Shown: positions 55,701-64,000, numbered from the stretch's first letter. The stretch: DNA of 64,000 bases from an uncultured Opitutales bacterium (GCA_900547395.1 URGP01000008.1:45450-109449); one strand, 5' to 3'. Made by a program: numbers and translations. The notes: a model not told the origin generated them from the letters alone.

Positions 55701-56521
55701 GCGATGTCCATCAGGCAAATTTCTTTGCCTTTTTTGTCCAAGCCCAAAGATTTGCGCTCGTTCAAATATTTTTGCCACGAATTTTTGATTGCGTCTGCAT
55801 ACTTTCCGCTTTCAAATTCGCAATTTTCAAGGCGGGTAAGGAAGGTTGTGTGGCGGCAATGGTCGCTCCAATAGGTGTCCAAAACTTTTATTTCCGTCTT
55901 GGACGGGTCGCGGTGTTCGGTGTTTTTGAAATAGTTTTGGCAAAATGCGATGTCGTCCAAAGACATTGCAAGCCCGAGCTTTGAATGGAGATTTTTAAGC
56001 TCGCTTGCGTCCATTCGCGTAAAGTTTTCGATTATTTCCACATCTTTTGGCGCAGACGCGGTTTTTAGCAGTGTCTCGGGCTTTTCCAAAGACGCCTCGC
56101 GGCTGTCAACGGCGTTTATCAGGTATGCCTTGACTTTTGAAATATCCCCCTCCGACAATGCGCCTTTTAAAACATATATCTTCGCGCAGGCAAAATTTGC
56201 GTTTTTCAAAAGCACGATTTGGGCGCATTGGCGCGCACTGTCAGCCCTCTGGTCAAACTGCCCGGGCAGATATTCGACGCCGAAAGCGGTTTCGCCTTCC
56301 GACATGGGGAAAGTTTCTTCATACAAATTTTCCACGGGAGCTTCGCAAAATATCGTGTATTTAAGCTTGGCATAATCGGCGTCGTCGATGCCCTCCGCAT
56401 CGTAGCGCTGCAAAACGCGCAGACCCGAAAGGTTTTCGAGCTTCAAATTCGCCTTGATGTCGCGCATTAAGCTTTGGGCTTGCGCGCCGTCTTTATGTTC
56501 CACAAAAACTCTCTTAATCAT
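52793..56521 (-). CDS. purL: Phosphoribosylformylglycinamidine synthase, single-chain type
   Basis: 1242 residues from ATG 56521 (MIKRVFVEHKDGAQ); a start 33 bases upstream adds residues not typical of the family. It is the large form with all functions in one chain: an N-terminal PurS-like part, two AIRS-like ATP halves (for example GGAATCLGGAIRDP, GKDSMSGSF and GATGSSKDHN) and a C-terminal glutaminase with LPGGFSAGDEP and the nucleophile Cys1083 in GICNGFQAL. It converts FGAR to FGAM in purine synthesis. The type resembles those of clostridia and Bacteroidetes. Alone in its transcript. Confidence 0.95.
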   Translation of the reverse strand: MIKRVFVEHKDGAQAQSLMRDIKANLKLENLSGLRVLQRYDAEGIDDADYAKLKYTIFCEAPVENLYEETFPMSEGETAFGVEYLPGQFDQRADSARQCAQIVLLKNANFACAKIYVLKGALSEGDISKVKAYLINAVDSREASLEKPETLLKTASAPKDVEIIENFTRMDASELKNLHSKLGLAMSLDDIAFCQNYFKNTEHRDPSKTEIKVLDTYWSDHCRHTTFLTRLENCEFESGKYADAIKNSWQKYLNERKSLGLDKKGKEICLMDIALIGMRSLRKSGKLDDLEESDEINAASIVVNVDIDGKEEEWLVMFKNETHNHPTEIEPFGGAATCLGGAIRDPLSGRSYVYQAMRVTGAADPRTPFEDTLKGKLPQKKIVTGAANGYSSYGNQIGLATGQVTEIYHPGYVAKRMEIGAVVAAAPRKNVFRGVPSVGDSILLVGGRTGRDGIGGATGSSKDHNEKALDNSAEVQKGDAPMERKLQRLFRNPNASAIIKRCNDFGAGGVSVAIGELAPSLEINLDAVPKKYDGLDGTELAISESQERMAVVVDKNDAEKFVKYAAEENLECTLVAVVTDTGRLVMKWRGKPIVDISREFLDTNGTTASARAKVEAPKDDTPFKNPNLDASRQEDWLKVMSSLNCCSQKGLVEKFDSSIGACTVNHPYGGKNLSTPADAMSAKIPLLSGDTKTGTIFSFGFNPDISLWSPYHGAIYSILESVAKIAANGGDVRKIRFTFQEYFEKLRDNPARWGKPLAALLGAFEAQMRLGLGSIGGKDSMSGSFNEIDVPPTLVSFAIVPCNVENVISPEFKKAGSDVGVIEISAGVDLVPNFDEAMQKYSALFEAIKAKKVLSAKVARFGGIAEAVAVMGFGNGIGFEFDKSFEKNPFALNCGAIVVELADGVAFEEVCASPLGKTLRENSILFKGSKIDLQKVFDAYTSTLEDIFPTKAAEPQGEIAKIEYEPKQVFLAESKIAKPKVFIPVFPGTNCEYDTAKAFENAGAKSDIFVLRNNSNSDIEYSIEEMKRRIDESQILMLPGGFSAGDEPAGSGKFIAAVFRNPKLSDSVMRLLKDRKGLILGICNGFQALIKLGLVPFGEIRPLAEDAPTLTYNNIARHVSCYVRTRVASRLSPWLSKCEIGQIHTIPVSHGEGKFVASKEMLETLVKNGQVATQYVDLNGNPSADIRYNPNGSIQAIEGITSPCGLVFGKMGHTERFGSNVGKNVSGDKIQPIFEGGVEYFR

Positions 56522-56596
56522 ATTCAAAAAAATAAATAAGTGAAAAATAGGCAAATGCCGATTTTAGTCAAAACAAAAACCAAACAAGTTTTTCCG

Positions 56597-58228
56597 TCAT
56601 TCGGGATAAAACGAAAGCTCCGCCTTTTGCGAATTTAAATCCATGTAATCCAAGATACTGCCCTTGTCGGTTGAAAACGGGCGAAGCGGCATCGAAAATT
56701 TATTTTCGACACACAAGTCGGGATTGCCTGCCCAGCCGTACCTGACAGCCTGAATGCGCTCTATTTCAGGAGATGAAACGATAATTTTGCCGTTTTTTAT
56801 TTCAGCATTGGCAAAATGCCACTTCATTTTTCCGTCTCCCCTCGCGGCAAAGCCCGAAATGGATTTTTTGCCCTTTTTAAGACGCAATCCCCAGGCATTG
56901 CTTATCGAAATTTCGGCATTATCGCCGTTAAATTTGGCGGATTTGAAACAAGGGCTTAACGCGGATTTTGCGTCCCCCTTTCCGTAAATTTGCGTTAAAG
57001 CCAAATTGCCGAGACGCCGCGCCACGGCATCCTTGTAGGGAGGGTGTAAATCCTTTTCGTCCCCAACGTCCGCGCAAGTGGCAACTCCCGTTTTTGGAAG
57101 CTCCAAGACCGCCCCCTGCGCCTCTCTTACCGCGCCCCAAGAATGCCTGCCCTCGACTGGAACTTTTTGCGGCGCGCCAAGATTTGCAAGCTCAACATAA
57201 TAAAACGGAAACTCGCTCTTAAAATATTTGCGCCAAGACAAAACCATCGCTTTTGCAAGATCGCCGTACTCGTTTGCCCTCTTGTCGTTGGATTCGCCCT
57301 GATACCAAATTACGCCCTTGGGGACTGTCGGGTAAATTCCGAAAATCATTCCGTTAAAAAGCATTGCGGGCGTCGGGGTTGACCTGTCGAACGGGTCGTA
57401 GTCGAAGCGCGGCTCACTTTTGCGGTTTTGCCTGCGAAGTTCGGGAGTATTGTTCTTTTCAAGCCAAACTTTCCTTTGCTCCAAAAATATCTTTTGGCGT
57501 TCCTGCCACCCCTCAACGCGCTCCGCATCGCGTTTTAAAGCCGACTTCGTAAAATCGGAATAGCCGAAAGCTTCGCGCGGAATCCATCTTTCAATCGGGC
57601 TTCCGCCCCAGCTTGAAACAATAACCCCTACGGGTTCGCCGAGATTTTCGCACAAGTATTTCGCAAAAAGCAGAGGCAGCGCGCTGAAAGACTTTATGTC
57701 TTTTAAATCAGGCTCGCGCCATTTCCCCTCAATGTTTTCAAGGGGTTCGAAAGACGCCTTTTGTCGCGTTTTATATATTCTTACATTGCTTTTCAGCTTT
57801 TCAAGCCCGTCGCAGATGTCTTTCAAATACTTCTCGTATTCGGGAGTTTTCGGCCCTCTGTCGAAATGCCAATCCATGTTGGACTGCCCCGACGCAAGCC
57901 ACAGCTGCCCGACTTTCACGTTTTTGATTTCCGCGCTTTCCCCTTCCGAAGAAGCCTTGATTTCAAGCTCGGTTTTTGAAGGCATTTTTGGAAGAGTAGC
58001 AATCCACTTCCCGTTTTTGTCGGATTTGGCAAAAACAGTCTTTTTGGCATTGTTTGAAAAATTAAGCCCGATTTCCACTTTCGCATTCGGATTTGCATAG
58101 CCTGCGATTGCGTTTTCAACGCCCGCCTGCAATATAAGCCCGTCCGAATATAAATTTTTAAACTTTAATTCCGCATTTGCTAAAACCGCGAAACAAAACA
58201 AAAACAATGCAACAAACGCCTTTTTCAT
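56597..58228 (-). CDS. Sialate O-acetylesterase-like exported SGNH esterase
   Basis: 543 residues with a signal peptide (MKKAFVALFLFCFAVLANA). An SGNH hydrolase core follows: LASGQSNMDW (Ser116 nucleophile), WGGSPIERW (Gly), WYQGESN (Asn) and, near the end of the catalytic part, DLHPPYKDAVARRLG (Asp and His). It removes acetyl groups from sialic acids or from acetylated plant sugars; which one is not resolved. No operon partner; 75 bases separate it from purL on the same strand. Confidence 0.88.
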   Translation of the reverse strand: MKKAFVALFLFCFAVLANAELKFKNLYSDGLILQAGVENAIAGYANPNAKVEIGLNFSNNAKKTVFAKSDKNGKWIATLPKMPSKTELEIKASSEGESAEIKNVKVGQLWLASGQSNMDWHFDRGPKTPEYEKYLKDICDGLEKLKSNVRIYKTRQKASFEPLENIEGKWREPDLKDIKSFSALPLLFAKYLCENLGEPVGVIVSSWGGSPIERWIPREAFGYSDFTKSALKRDAERVEGWQERQKIFLEQRKVWLEKNNTPELRRQNRKSEPRFDYDPFDRSTPTPAMLFNGMIFGIYPTVPKGVIWYQGESNDKRANEYGDLAKAMVLSWRKYFKSEFPFYYVELANLGAPQKVPVEGRHSWGAVREAQGAVLELPKTGVATCADVGDEKDLHPPYKDAVARRLGNLALTQIYGKGDAKSALSPCFKSAKFNGDNAEISISNAWGLRLKKGKKSISGFAARGDGKMKWHFANAEIKNGKIIVSSPEIERIQAVRYGWAGNPDLCVENKFSMPLRPFSTDKGSILDYMDLNSQKAELSFYPE

Positions 58229-58386
58229 AAACGCCCGATAATGCGCCTAAATCGAAAAAAATCCAAGACAAAACATAAAAAGGAGTGATTTTTTGAAAAA
58301 CTGCAAGTTTTTTGAAAAAAAAGATTGATTTTTAAAAAAAACGGCATTTAGTTTTTTGGTTTTGAATTTGAAAGGAAAACAGATTT

Positions 58387-58545
58387 ATGTCACAACACAA
58401 TTCTCTTAAAAGCGGCGGTTCCGCATCATCAAAAAAACGCAGCGTTTTGAAGCGTTTTGAACGCATAGATTTGCTCAAAAAGCGCAACTCTTGGAAAGAT
58501 AACGGCAGAGTTACCGCTCTCCCGAAGACAAAGCCCGCTGAATAA
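58387..58545 (+). CDS. Small basic protein, Chlamydiae/Verrucomicrobia type
   Basis: 52 residues: MSQHNSLKSGGSASSKKR, RSVLKRFERIDLLKKR and a Lys-rich end. Start ATG 58387 with GAAAGGAAAAC 5 bases upstream as a ribosome site. This tiny very basic protein is a known marker family of the Chlamydiae-Verrucomicrobia group and has been suggested to associate with ribosomes or nucleic acid. It is monocistronic with a strong terminator. Its presence is the strongest clue to the phylum. Confidence 0.85.
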   Translation: MSQHNSLKSGGSASSKKRSVLKRFERIDLLKKRNSWKDNGRVTALPKTKPAE

Positions 58546-58570
58546 TAATCAGGCTTTTAACGCATTTATT

Positions 58571-58604
58571 TGACAAAGTCCGTATGGGCTTTGTCATTTT
58601 TTTT
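58571..58604 (+). terminator. Terminator after the small basic protein gene
   Basis: Arms TGACAAAGTCC (58571-58581) and GGGCTTTGTCA (58586-58596) with one T-G pair and loop GTAT, then eight T. Confidence 0.92.
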
Positions 58605-58666
58605 GCGTATTTTCGCCAAAAGCGTTTTGCTTGACAAGTCCCCCGCAAAATAAGAGGATATTGAAA

Positions 58667-59143
58667 ATGCAAAGACTACATTCATATTGGCGAATACCAT
58701 ACATAGAAATTCCGCAGGGGGAAAAGAAAGGCAATCCGTTTTTGGAAATCCCGAACCAAGACCCCAAAAAGGTTCATTTGCTGTGGAAGGGAAAGTTTTG
58801 CTATATTGTGATGAATAAATTCCCGTACAACTGCGGGCATCTTTTGGTTATACCGCTTCGCCAAGTCGCCGACATAGAAGATTTGACAAGCGAAGAGCGC
58901 GTAGAATTTTTTGACTCCATTATAAAAGCAAAGCAAATATTAAAGAATGCGATGAACCCCGACGCCTTCAACGTAGGTTTTAATTTGGGCGCAAAGGCGG
59001 GAGCGGGCATTCCCGAACATCTGCACTGCCACGTTGTCCCGCGCTGGGACGGAGACACAAACTTTATGCCCGTGATATCCGACACCCGCGTGCTTCCTCA
59101 GGCAATGGACGCCCTTTGGGAAAAACTCGTTAAGTTCGCATGA
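58667..59143 (+). CDS. HIT-family nucleotide hydrolase/transferase
   Basis: 158 residues from ATG 58667; an earlier start at 58631 adds 12 residues without a ribosome-binding site, while TAAGAGGA lies 8 bases before this ATG. The histidine triad EHLHCHVVPRW (HxHxH) is intact, and MNKFPYNCGHLLVIPLRQV is the usual N-terminal half. It may cleave Ap4A or other adenylyl conjugates. Its stop overlaps phoH (ATGA). Confidence 0.92.
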   Translation: MQRLHSYWRIPYIEIPQGEKKGNPFLEIPNQDPKKVHLLWKGKFCYIVMNKFPYNCGHLLVIPLRQVADIEDLTSEERVEFFDSIIKAKQILKNAMNPDAFNVGFNLGAKAGAGIPEHLHCHVVPRWDGDTNFMPVISDTRVLPQAMDALWEKLVKFA

Positions 59144-60138
59144 TTGAAAAAACTTTGACATTCCCCTCTTCGCGGCTTCTCTCGTCTTTGTACAAAGACT
59201 CTCTTAAAAACATAGAGCTTGCGGAAAAAACTTTCGGCGTAAAAATCATAACGCGCGACGACTGGCTTAAAATAGAGTCTGAAGGCGCGAAGTCCGCAGA
59301 GGACGCCTGCGCGTTTTTCAAGGCTTTGGAATACGCAAAGAACCAAGGAATATCGTTTAGCATGTCCGATTACGAGGGAATTTTGCAAAAAGCCTCGGAA
59401 GGCGGACTGGAAGAGGCGTTGAAAGTTTTTACAAGCCCAAAATTCATAGACTTGCGCCACAAAAGCATCGCGGCAAAAAATTCGAGCCAAAAAAGATACC
59501 TCCAAGCCATTGAGGAAAACGAAATCGTCTTCGGGATAGGCCCTGCGGGAACGGGCAAAACATACCTCGCAGTGGCGTCGGCGTTAAAAGCCTTGCAGGA
59601 AAGAAAAATCGAAAAGATAATCTTGACCCGCCCCGCAGTCGAAGCGGGAGAGGCTCTCGGCTTTCTGCCCGGAGACTTGCAGGAAAAACTCCTGCCCTAT
59701 CTCCGCCCCCTGCACGACGCAATGTTTGACATGCTGGGTCAGGAAGACGCAAGAAAGGCGGTAGAAAAGCAAATTATAGAAATAGCCCCCCTTGCCTATA
59801 TGAGGGGGCGCACGCTATCAAACGCATTCGTGATTTTAGACGAGGCTCAAAACACCACAACAGAGCAAATGATGATGTTTTTGACAAGACTTGGCGAAAA
59901 TTCCCGAATGGTCATAACAGGCGATATCACCCAGACTGATTTGCCCCGCAACAAAAAATCGGGCTTAAAAGACGCGCTTGGAATTTTAAAAGGCATAAAG
60001 GGAATTGAAATTTTCAATTTCACAAAATCCGACGTTGTGCGCCATCGGTTGGTTACAAAAATAATCGAAGCCTACGAACGCGCAGGAAACTCCGAAAAAT
60101 CAAATAAAAGCAATGACACGCAAGGAACGTCTATATAA
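59140..60138 (+). CDS. phoH: PhoH-family ATPase
   Basis: 332 residues. P-loop GPAGTGKT (134-141) and Walker B ILDEAQNTT, with GDITQTD further on. This is the PhoH/YbeZ group, linked to RNA metabolism and usually near ybeY. The N-terminus (about 1-110) is the usual KH-like region of the YbeZ type. Between HIT and 7TMR-HD genes, with overlaps on both sides (4 and 26 bases). ybeY itself is not directly next. Confidence 0.93.
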   Translation: MIEKTLTFPSSRLLSSLYKDSLKNIELAEKTFGVKIITRDDWLKIESEGAKSAEDACAFFKALEYAKNQGISFSMSDYEGILQKASEGGLEEALKVFTSPKFIDLRHKSIAAKNSSQKRYLQAIEENEIVFGIGPAGTGKTYLAVASALKALQERKIEKIILTRPAVEAGEALGFLPGDLQEKLLPYLRPLHDAMFDMLGQEDARKAVEKQIIEIAPLAYMRGRTLSNAFVILDEAQNTTTEQMMMFLTRLGENSRMVITGDITQTDLPRNKKSGLKDALGILKGIKGIEIFNFTKSDVVRHRLVTKIIEAYERAGNSEKSNKSNDTQGTSI

Positions 60139-62443
60139 ATACAACGTTTTTCAGAACAAGTCTTCGCTGAAAACCCACCACAAAATACTCATAGCCATAA
60201 TGATTTTGGCAATGAGCTTTGCGCTTTATTTCATCTGCTTTGCGGGAAGAAAGCCCATAAATTTCCAAATCAGCATGGGAATGAAAACCCAGGCGCGGGT
60301 GGTTTCTTCCATGACGTTCGACTATCCGAGCGAAATCCGCACAAAGGCGAAAAAAGACCGCGCTGCGGGAATGGTTCCGATAGCCTGCGAAATTGTGAAA
60401 ATGAATGAAGATTCGCTTGGCGCAAACCTATCAAAACTCATAGAGCTTTTGAACGCGCGGCAAATTCAGTCCAAAGAGCGCGGCAAGAAAAGCGCGGCGG
60501 CAGAACCCGCAAAAGGCGCGCAGGAAGAGCAAAACCTTGCCGAAATGAGCGATGAAGCGTTTTTAAACCTCATAAAAAAAACAACGGGCTTCAACATAAA
60601 CGAGGCGGACCTGCCCTCCATAATGTCTGAAACTACCCCCGGCAACCGCCAGCAGCGTTTTTGGCTTGTCATGACGCCCCTTAAAGAAATCGTAAACGAA
60701 GGCATTTACGAAGACAACGATCCCGTGTTTTCAAAGAGCGATTCGGTTTTGGATTTCGGGGGCATACGCAAATACCGCCGCAACCAGACGGAAGCCCGAC
60801 GCGAACTTAAAAAGCGCATATACGAACTCGGAATATCCGAAACCTTGTCGGACGCCCTTTACAGGATTTTCAATTCCGAACTGCGCCCCAACATTGTTTA
60901 CAATGAGCCGCTCACGCAAAAATACCGCGACGAGGCTCGCGCAAAAGTCGCCCCCGTTTTGGTGACGGTGACGGAAGGGGAAACGATAATAGAGCCAAAC
61001 CGCAAGCTCTCCCCTCTCGAAATGGAGCGCTTGAACGCCTACATAAAGGAATCGGAAAAGAACCAGAGCCAAAATCCCGTTTCAAACACAATAAGGGAAT
61101 TTTCGATATGCCTTCTTTTGATGTTTTCAAGCGCGCTGTTTATTGCAATCAGCAAAAACTCCCGCAACAGGCGCAAGCGCAGCATCGTTCTTTTTTCGGT
61201 GCTATTGATTTTCAACATGCTTTCAGAGCGCGCGGCTATTCAAATATCGGAAGCCGTCGGACATTCCGGCGAAAGCCTTGCCACAATATTTTTGTACGGT
61301 GCGCCGATTATGATAGGTCCGATACTGCAGGTTTTGCTCTGCACTTCCTACACAGGCTTTGTGATGGCGTTAATTTCAGCGATACTGACAACCATAATGC
61401 TCGGGTTTGCCCCCGACTACTTCGTGCTTTTGTTCAGCGCAAGCCTTCTTGCCATTTTTTACTGCAACGGGGCGAGAACGAGAAAGCAAGTCATCACGGG
61501 GGGGCTGTTGTACGGTTTGATATTGTCGGTATTTTCCGTAATCATAGGCACTGCGTACGACTTGAATTCCGACATGCTCTGGAAACAGGGGGCAATCGCA
61601 ATGTTTTCGGGAATTATTACGGGGGTCGTCGCAACCGTTGTCATACCGATATTTGAAAGGCTGTTCAAGCTTACGTCAAATCTGACACTGCTCGAATATA
61701 CCGACTACAACAACCCGCTTTTGAGAATGCTTCAAATGGAAGCCCCCGGAACCTTCCACCACAGCTTGATGGTTTCGCAAATTGCCGAGCAGGCGGCGGT
61801 TAAAATCGGGGCAAATCCTCTTGAATGCGCCGTGGGCGGGCTTTACCACGACATCGGAAAGCTCATAAAGCCCGAATTTTTTGCTGAAAACCAGGCGGCG
61901 AACAACCCCCACGACGCCCAAAGCCCCACAATGAGCGCACTCATAATAAAAAGCCACATAAGAGAAGGCTTGGAGCTCGCAAAAAGATACAAAATGCCCC
62001 CCGTAGTGCTTGACGCGATTTTGCAACATCACGGAAATTCCGTCATAAGCTATTTTTACAACAAGGCTTTAAACCTTGCGGGGGCAAACGCAAACAAGGA
62101 AACCCTGCTCCAAGTCCTGCGCGACAACGGCATTGAAGAAAGCACATTCCGCCACGAAGGCAAACGCCCGCAGTCGCCCGAATCCGCCATAATAATGCTC
62201 GCAGACTCATGCGAGGCGGCGTCGCGCTCGCTGAAACGCGTTACTTCGCACTCGATAGAAGAGCTTGTTGACAAAATCTTCCAGTCTAAAATGAACGACA
62301 ACCAGCTCGACGAATCTTCAATTACGCTAAAACAGCTCGCAAAAGTAAGGGAAAGTTTTATTTTCACTTTGCAAAATATGCTCCACTCCCGCGTGGAATA
62401 CAACACTCCGCCCGCCGCGCTGAGCCAAAACAAGCAAAAATAA
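60113..62443 (+). CDS. 7TMR-HD family HDIG phosphodiesterase, PgpH-like
   Basis: 776 residues. A short cytoplasmic start and one helix (KILIAIMILAMSFALYFIC), a large extracytoplasmic domain (about 65-320), about seven helices (330-520) and an HD-type domain with FHHSLMVSQIAEQAA and LYHDIGKL, ending near 720. This is the architecture of PgpH, a c-di-AMP phosphodiesterase in Firmicutes, and the gene often follows phoH. So c-di-AMP turnover is probable, though not shown for this phylum. It starts 26 bases inside phoH. Confidence 0.88.
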   Translation: MTRKERLYKYNVFQNKSSLKTHHKILIAIMILAMSFALYFICFAGRKPINFQISMGMKTQARVVSSMTFDYPSEIRTKAKKDRAAGMVPIACEIVKMNEDSLGANLSKLIELLNARQIQSKERGKKSAAAEPAKGAQEEQNLAEMSDEAFLNLIKKTTGFNINEADLPSIMSETTPGNRQQRFWLVMTPLKEIVNEGIYEDNDPVFSKSDSVLDFGGIRKYRRNQTEARRELKKRIYELGISETLSDALYRIFNSELRPNIVYNEPLTQKYRDEARAKVAPVLVTVTEGETIIEPNRKLSPLEMERLNAYIKESEKNQSQNPVSNTIREFSICLLLMFSSALFIAISKNSRNRRKRSIVLFSVLLIFNMLSERAAIQISEAVGHSGESLATIFLYGAPIMIGPILQVLLCTSYTGFVMALISAILTTIMLGFAPDYFVLLFSASLLAIFYCNGARTRKQVITGGLLYGLILSVFSVIIGTAYDLNSDMLWKQGAIAMFSGIITGVVATVVIPIFERLFKLTSNLTLLEYTDYNNPLLRMLQMEAPGTFHHSLMVSQIAEQAAVKIGANPLECAVGGLYHDIGKLIKPEFFAENQAANNPHDAQSPTMSALIIKSHIREGLELAKRYKMPPVVLDAILQHHGNSVISYFYNKALNLAGANANKETLLQVLRDNGIEESTFRHEGKRPQSPESAIIMLADSCEAASRSLKRVTSHSIEELVDKIFQSKMNDNQLDESSITLKQLAKVRESFIFTLQNMLHSRVEYNTPPAALSQNKQK

Positions 62444-62460
62444 TTTCAAAAAAAAATACG

Positions 62461-63513
62461 ATGAAAGAATATAAGATACAAGACCTTCTTCAAATATTCT
62501 CAAACCCCGAAGTTAAAGGCGACACGTCCAAAACGCTGTCGGGAATTGCGGGGCTTTCCGAAGCAAAACCCTCGGATTTAAGCTTTTTGGGAAACAAAAA
62601 ATACGCCCATGAAGTGGAAAAATCACAGGCAGGGGCAATTCTCCTTCCGCGTGCCTACAAAGGCGGAGTTTCGGAAAACACAACCGCGATATTCGTTGAC
62701 GATCCTTCAATAGAGCTTGCAAAAATCTGCGCTTTGATAGAAGCGGTTTTGTGGCAAAAGCCCAAGGCGGGGATACACCCGAGCGCGGTAATCGACCCGT
62801 CCGCAAAAATTGCAAAAACCGCAATTATCGGGCCTAACGTCGTAATCTCTGCAAACGCGAAAATCGGCGAAGGCGCGAGGATACAGGCAAACAACTACAT
62901 CGGAGTTTCGGCGGTAATCGGAGACGATGCCTGGATTATGCCAAACGCCGTAATAATGGATTATTGCGAAGTCGGCAAGCGAAGCAGGGTTCAGCCCGGA
63001 GCTGTCATCGGCTCTGACGGCTACGGCTATGCCTATCAGGACGGAAAGCATATCCGCATTCCGCAAGTCGGCAAAGTAGTCCTTGAAGACGATGTTGACA
63101 TTGGCGCAAACACCACAATCGACAGGGCAAGATTTGACAAGACAGTCGTCGGGGAAGGTACTAAAATCGACAACCTCGTGCAAATCGCCCACAACGTGCG
63201 CATTGGCAAAGGCTGCCTCATTGTCTCCCAAACAGGAATTTCGGGCAGTACGAAACTCGGCAATTTCTGCATTTTGGGCGGGCAAGTCGGGGTTGTAGGG
63301 CATATCGAACTTGGAGACGGCGCGAAAGTCGGGGCGCAAAGCGGCATAAATCACGACTTAAAGCCGAACGAATATGTAAGGGGAACGCCCGCATACCCGT
63401 TTATGACGGCGCACAAACTCGACATTCTAAAAGAAAAGCTTCCTGACCTGTTTAAGCGTCTGCAAGATGTGGAAAAGGCAGTCGGAATAGATAAAAAGAC
63501 TTTTTTGAAATAA
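62461..63513 (+). CDS. lpxD: UDP-3-O-(3-hydroxyacyl)glucosamine N-acyltransferase
   Basis: 350 residues. A small N-terminal uridine-binding domain (1 to about 105, with LSFLGNKKYAHEV) is followed by a left-handed beta-helix of hexapeptide repeats and NLVQIAHNVRIGKG (catalytic His) and a C-terminal helix. Third acylation step of lipid A: it adds the N-linked acyl chain. It follows the 7TMR-HD gene by 17 bases and could be co-transcribed with HIT-phoH-pgpH. lpxA and lpxC-fabZ lie 47 kb away. Confidence 0.96.
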   Translation: MKEYKIQDLLQIFSNPEVKGDTSKTLSGIAGLSEAKPSDLSFLGNKKYAHEVEKSQAGAILLPRAYKGGVSENTTAIFVDDPSIELAKICALIEAVLWQKPKAGIHPSAVIDPSAKIAKTAIIGPNVVISANAKIGEGARIQANNYIGVSAVIGDDAWIMPNAVIMDYCEVGKRSRVQPGAVIGSDGYGYAYQDGKHIRIPQVGKVVLEDDVDIGANTTIDRARFDKTVVGEGTKIDNLVQIAHNVRIGKGCLIVSQTGISGSTKLGNFCILGGQVGVVGHIELGDGAKVGAQSGINHDLKPNEYVRGTPAYPFMTAHKLDILKEKLPDLFKRLQDVEKAVGIDKKTFLK

Positions 63514-63519
63514 AAACCT

Positions 63520-63553
63520 ATTTTCAAAAATCGAAAAAACTTGAAAATTTTTT
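63520..63553 (+). terminator. Weak terminator after lpxD
   Basis: Arms ATTTTCAA (63520-63527) and TTGAAAAT (63541-63548) then a T run. The stem is A-T rich, so it may be weak. Confidence 0.4.
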
Positions 63554-63706
63554 CTAAAAAAAACTTTTTATTTCCGATGAAAAAAATAATTAACAAAAAA
63601 ATTAGCAATTATTTTAATAATAAGTTATTAGAAAATGCAAATCTTTTGCTTTTATACAATTAGAAGCATTAAGAAATAAAATTTTAATCCAAAAGAAAGA
63701 AAAAAC

Positions 63707-63913
63707 ATGGGCAGAACTCCAAAATCATTATCAGGCTCAAAAGACAGTGGAATGACTCAGATATCAATCAGTCTTCCAAAGCCGTTGGTTGAACAAATCG
63801 ATAAAATGGCGGAATTGGACAATCGCAACCGTTCAAATTTTATCGCGACAACTCTCGCAAACATGGCGAAGGAATTTGCCGGCGTTGCAGAAGCCAAAAA
63901 ACGTTTAAAGTAA
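63707..63913 (+). CDS. Ribbon-helix-helix (CopG/Arc-type) small DNA-binding protein
   Basis: 68 residues. After a basic lead-in (MGRTPKSLSGSKDSG), the beta strand MTQISISLPKPLVEQIDKMA and the helix SNFIATTLANMAKEF show the MetJ/Arc fold. A ribosome site AAAGAAAG precedes the ATG. No toxin gene follows before the insertion-sequence end, so it may be an antitoxin cut off from its partner, or a plain regulator. Confidence 0.8.
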   Translation: MGRTPKSLSGSKDSGMTQISISLPKPLVEQIDKMAELDNRNRSNFIATTLANMAKEFAGVAEAKKRLK

Positions 63914-63945
63914 TCATTTAATAAACCCCGTAAAAAGCCCGATTT

Positions 63946-64000
63946 TGAACTGTACCCCAAAATTCGGACAATAAAAAAATCGGGGTTAGGAGATTTTTAT
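63946..64000 (+). mobile_element. Left end of an IS3-family (IS150-like) insertion sequence, partial
   Basis: TGAACTGTACCCCAAAATTC followed by GGACA (63946-63970) has the look of the terminal inverted repeats of IS3-family elements (TG, then ACCCCAAAA and GGACA). Next, TTAGGAGA at 63986-63993 is a good ribosome site, and the window ends in TTTTTAT, which with one more G would give ATG at 63999, the place of orfA. The transposase itself is not visible, so the call is from the end alone. Confidence 0.6.

Noticed and set aside
1-64000. tRNA, rRNA and CRISPR arrays
   Set aside because: Looked for cloverleaf ends, TTCGA loops and regularly spaced repeats; none was found, although short or odd RNAs could be missed by eye.

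Overview
The window looks like a chromosome segment of a Gram-negative member of Verrucomicrobiota, probably the class Opitutae. Three markers point there. At 58387-58545 there is a 52-residue small basic protein of the Chlamydiae/Verrucomicrobia type. Two exported proteins end in PEP-CTERM sorting signals of the verrucomicrobial style (PEPS, hydrophobic stretch, YRRRK). LpxC and FabZ are fused, and lpxA and lpxD are also present, so the cell has lipid A and an outer membrane. No exosortase, tRNA, rRNA or CRISPR array was seen.

Layout. 1-11.4 kb holds secreted carbohydrate-active and surface proteins: a partial GH2 beta-galactosidase-like enzyme, a thioredoxin, an exported RpiB-like protein coupled to an alpha/beta hydrolase, two PEP-CTERM proteins and a GH92 mannosidase. 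11.4-16.3 kb is housekeeping: clpB, lpxC-fabZ and lpxA. 16.4-23.8 kb holds small membrane and envelope genes: a DUF2157 pair, a lipocalin, an exported aldose epimerase, a flotillin-like SPFH protein, two small exported proteins and a trypsin/PDZ protease. 23.9-27.5 kb is a three-gene sdhCAB operon of the cytochrome b558 type, followed by a CorA-type transporter, a DUF1015 protein and a cytoplasmic GH20-like hydrolase.

32.4-36.6 kb is a visibly A+T-richer accessory island. It encodes a minimal secreted peptide, an Rhs/YD-repeat-like exported protein, a cysteine-rich exported peptide that carries a bacteriocin-type double-glycine motif behind a signal peptide, and a further exported protein broken by a one-base frameshift in a G run. 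A GNAT acetyltransferase follows. This is the part least explained by known families.

36.7-49.0 kb is an aryl-polyene-type (APE) lipid biosynthesis cluster, split into two convergent arms. The plus arm follows the enterobacterial ape order C-D-E-F-G-H/I-J-K-L-M plus a late acyltransferase. The minus arm is O-P-Q-R. Nearly every junction overlaps by 4-16 bases, and the two arms meet with their stop codons sharing TTAA. The genes would prime an ACP with an aryl starter, extend it by KS/CLF, KR and DH cycles, acylate it onto a glycolipid and export it. The adenylation and dehydratase functions appear fused in one protein.

49-63.5 kb is again housekeeping: a B12-dependent ribonucleotide reductase whose leader contains a terminator-like hairpin, purL, a sialate O-acetylesterase-like enzyme, the small basic protein, a HIT-phoH-7TMR-HD string and lpxD. 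The right edge has a ribbon-helix-helix protein and then what looks like the terminal inverted repeat of an IS3-family insertion sequence running out of the window.
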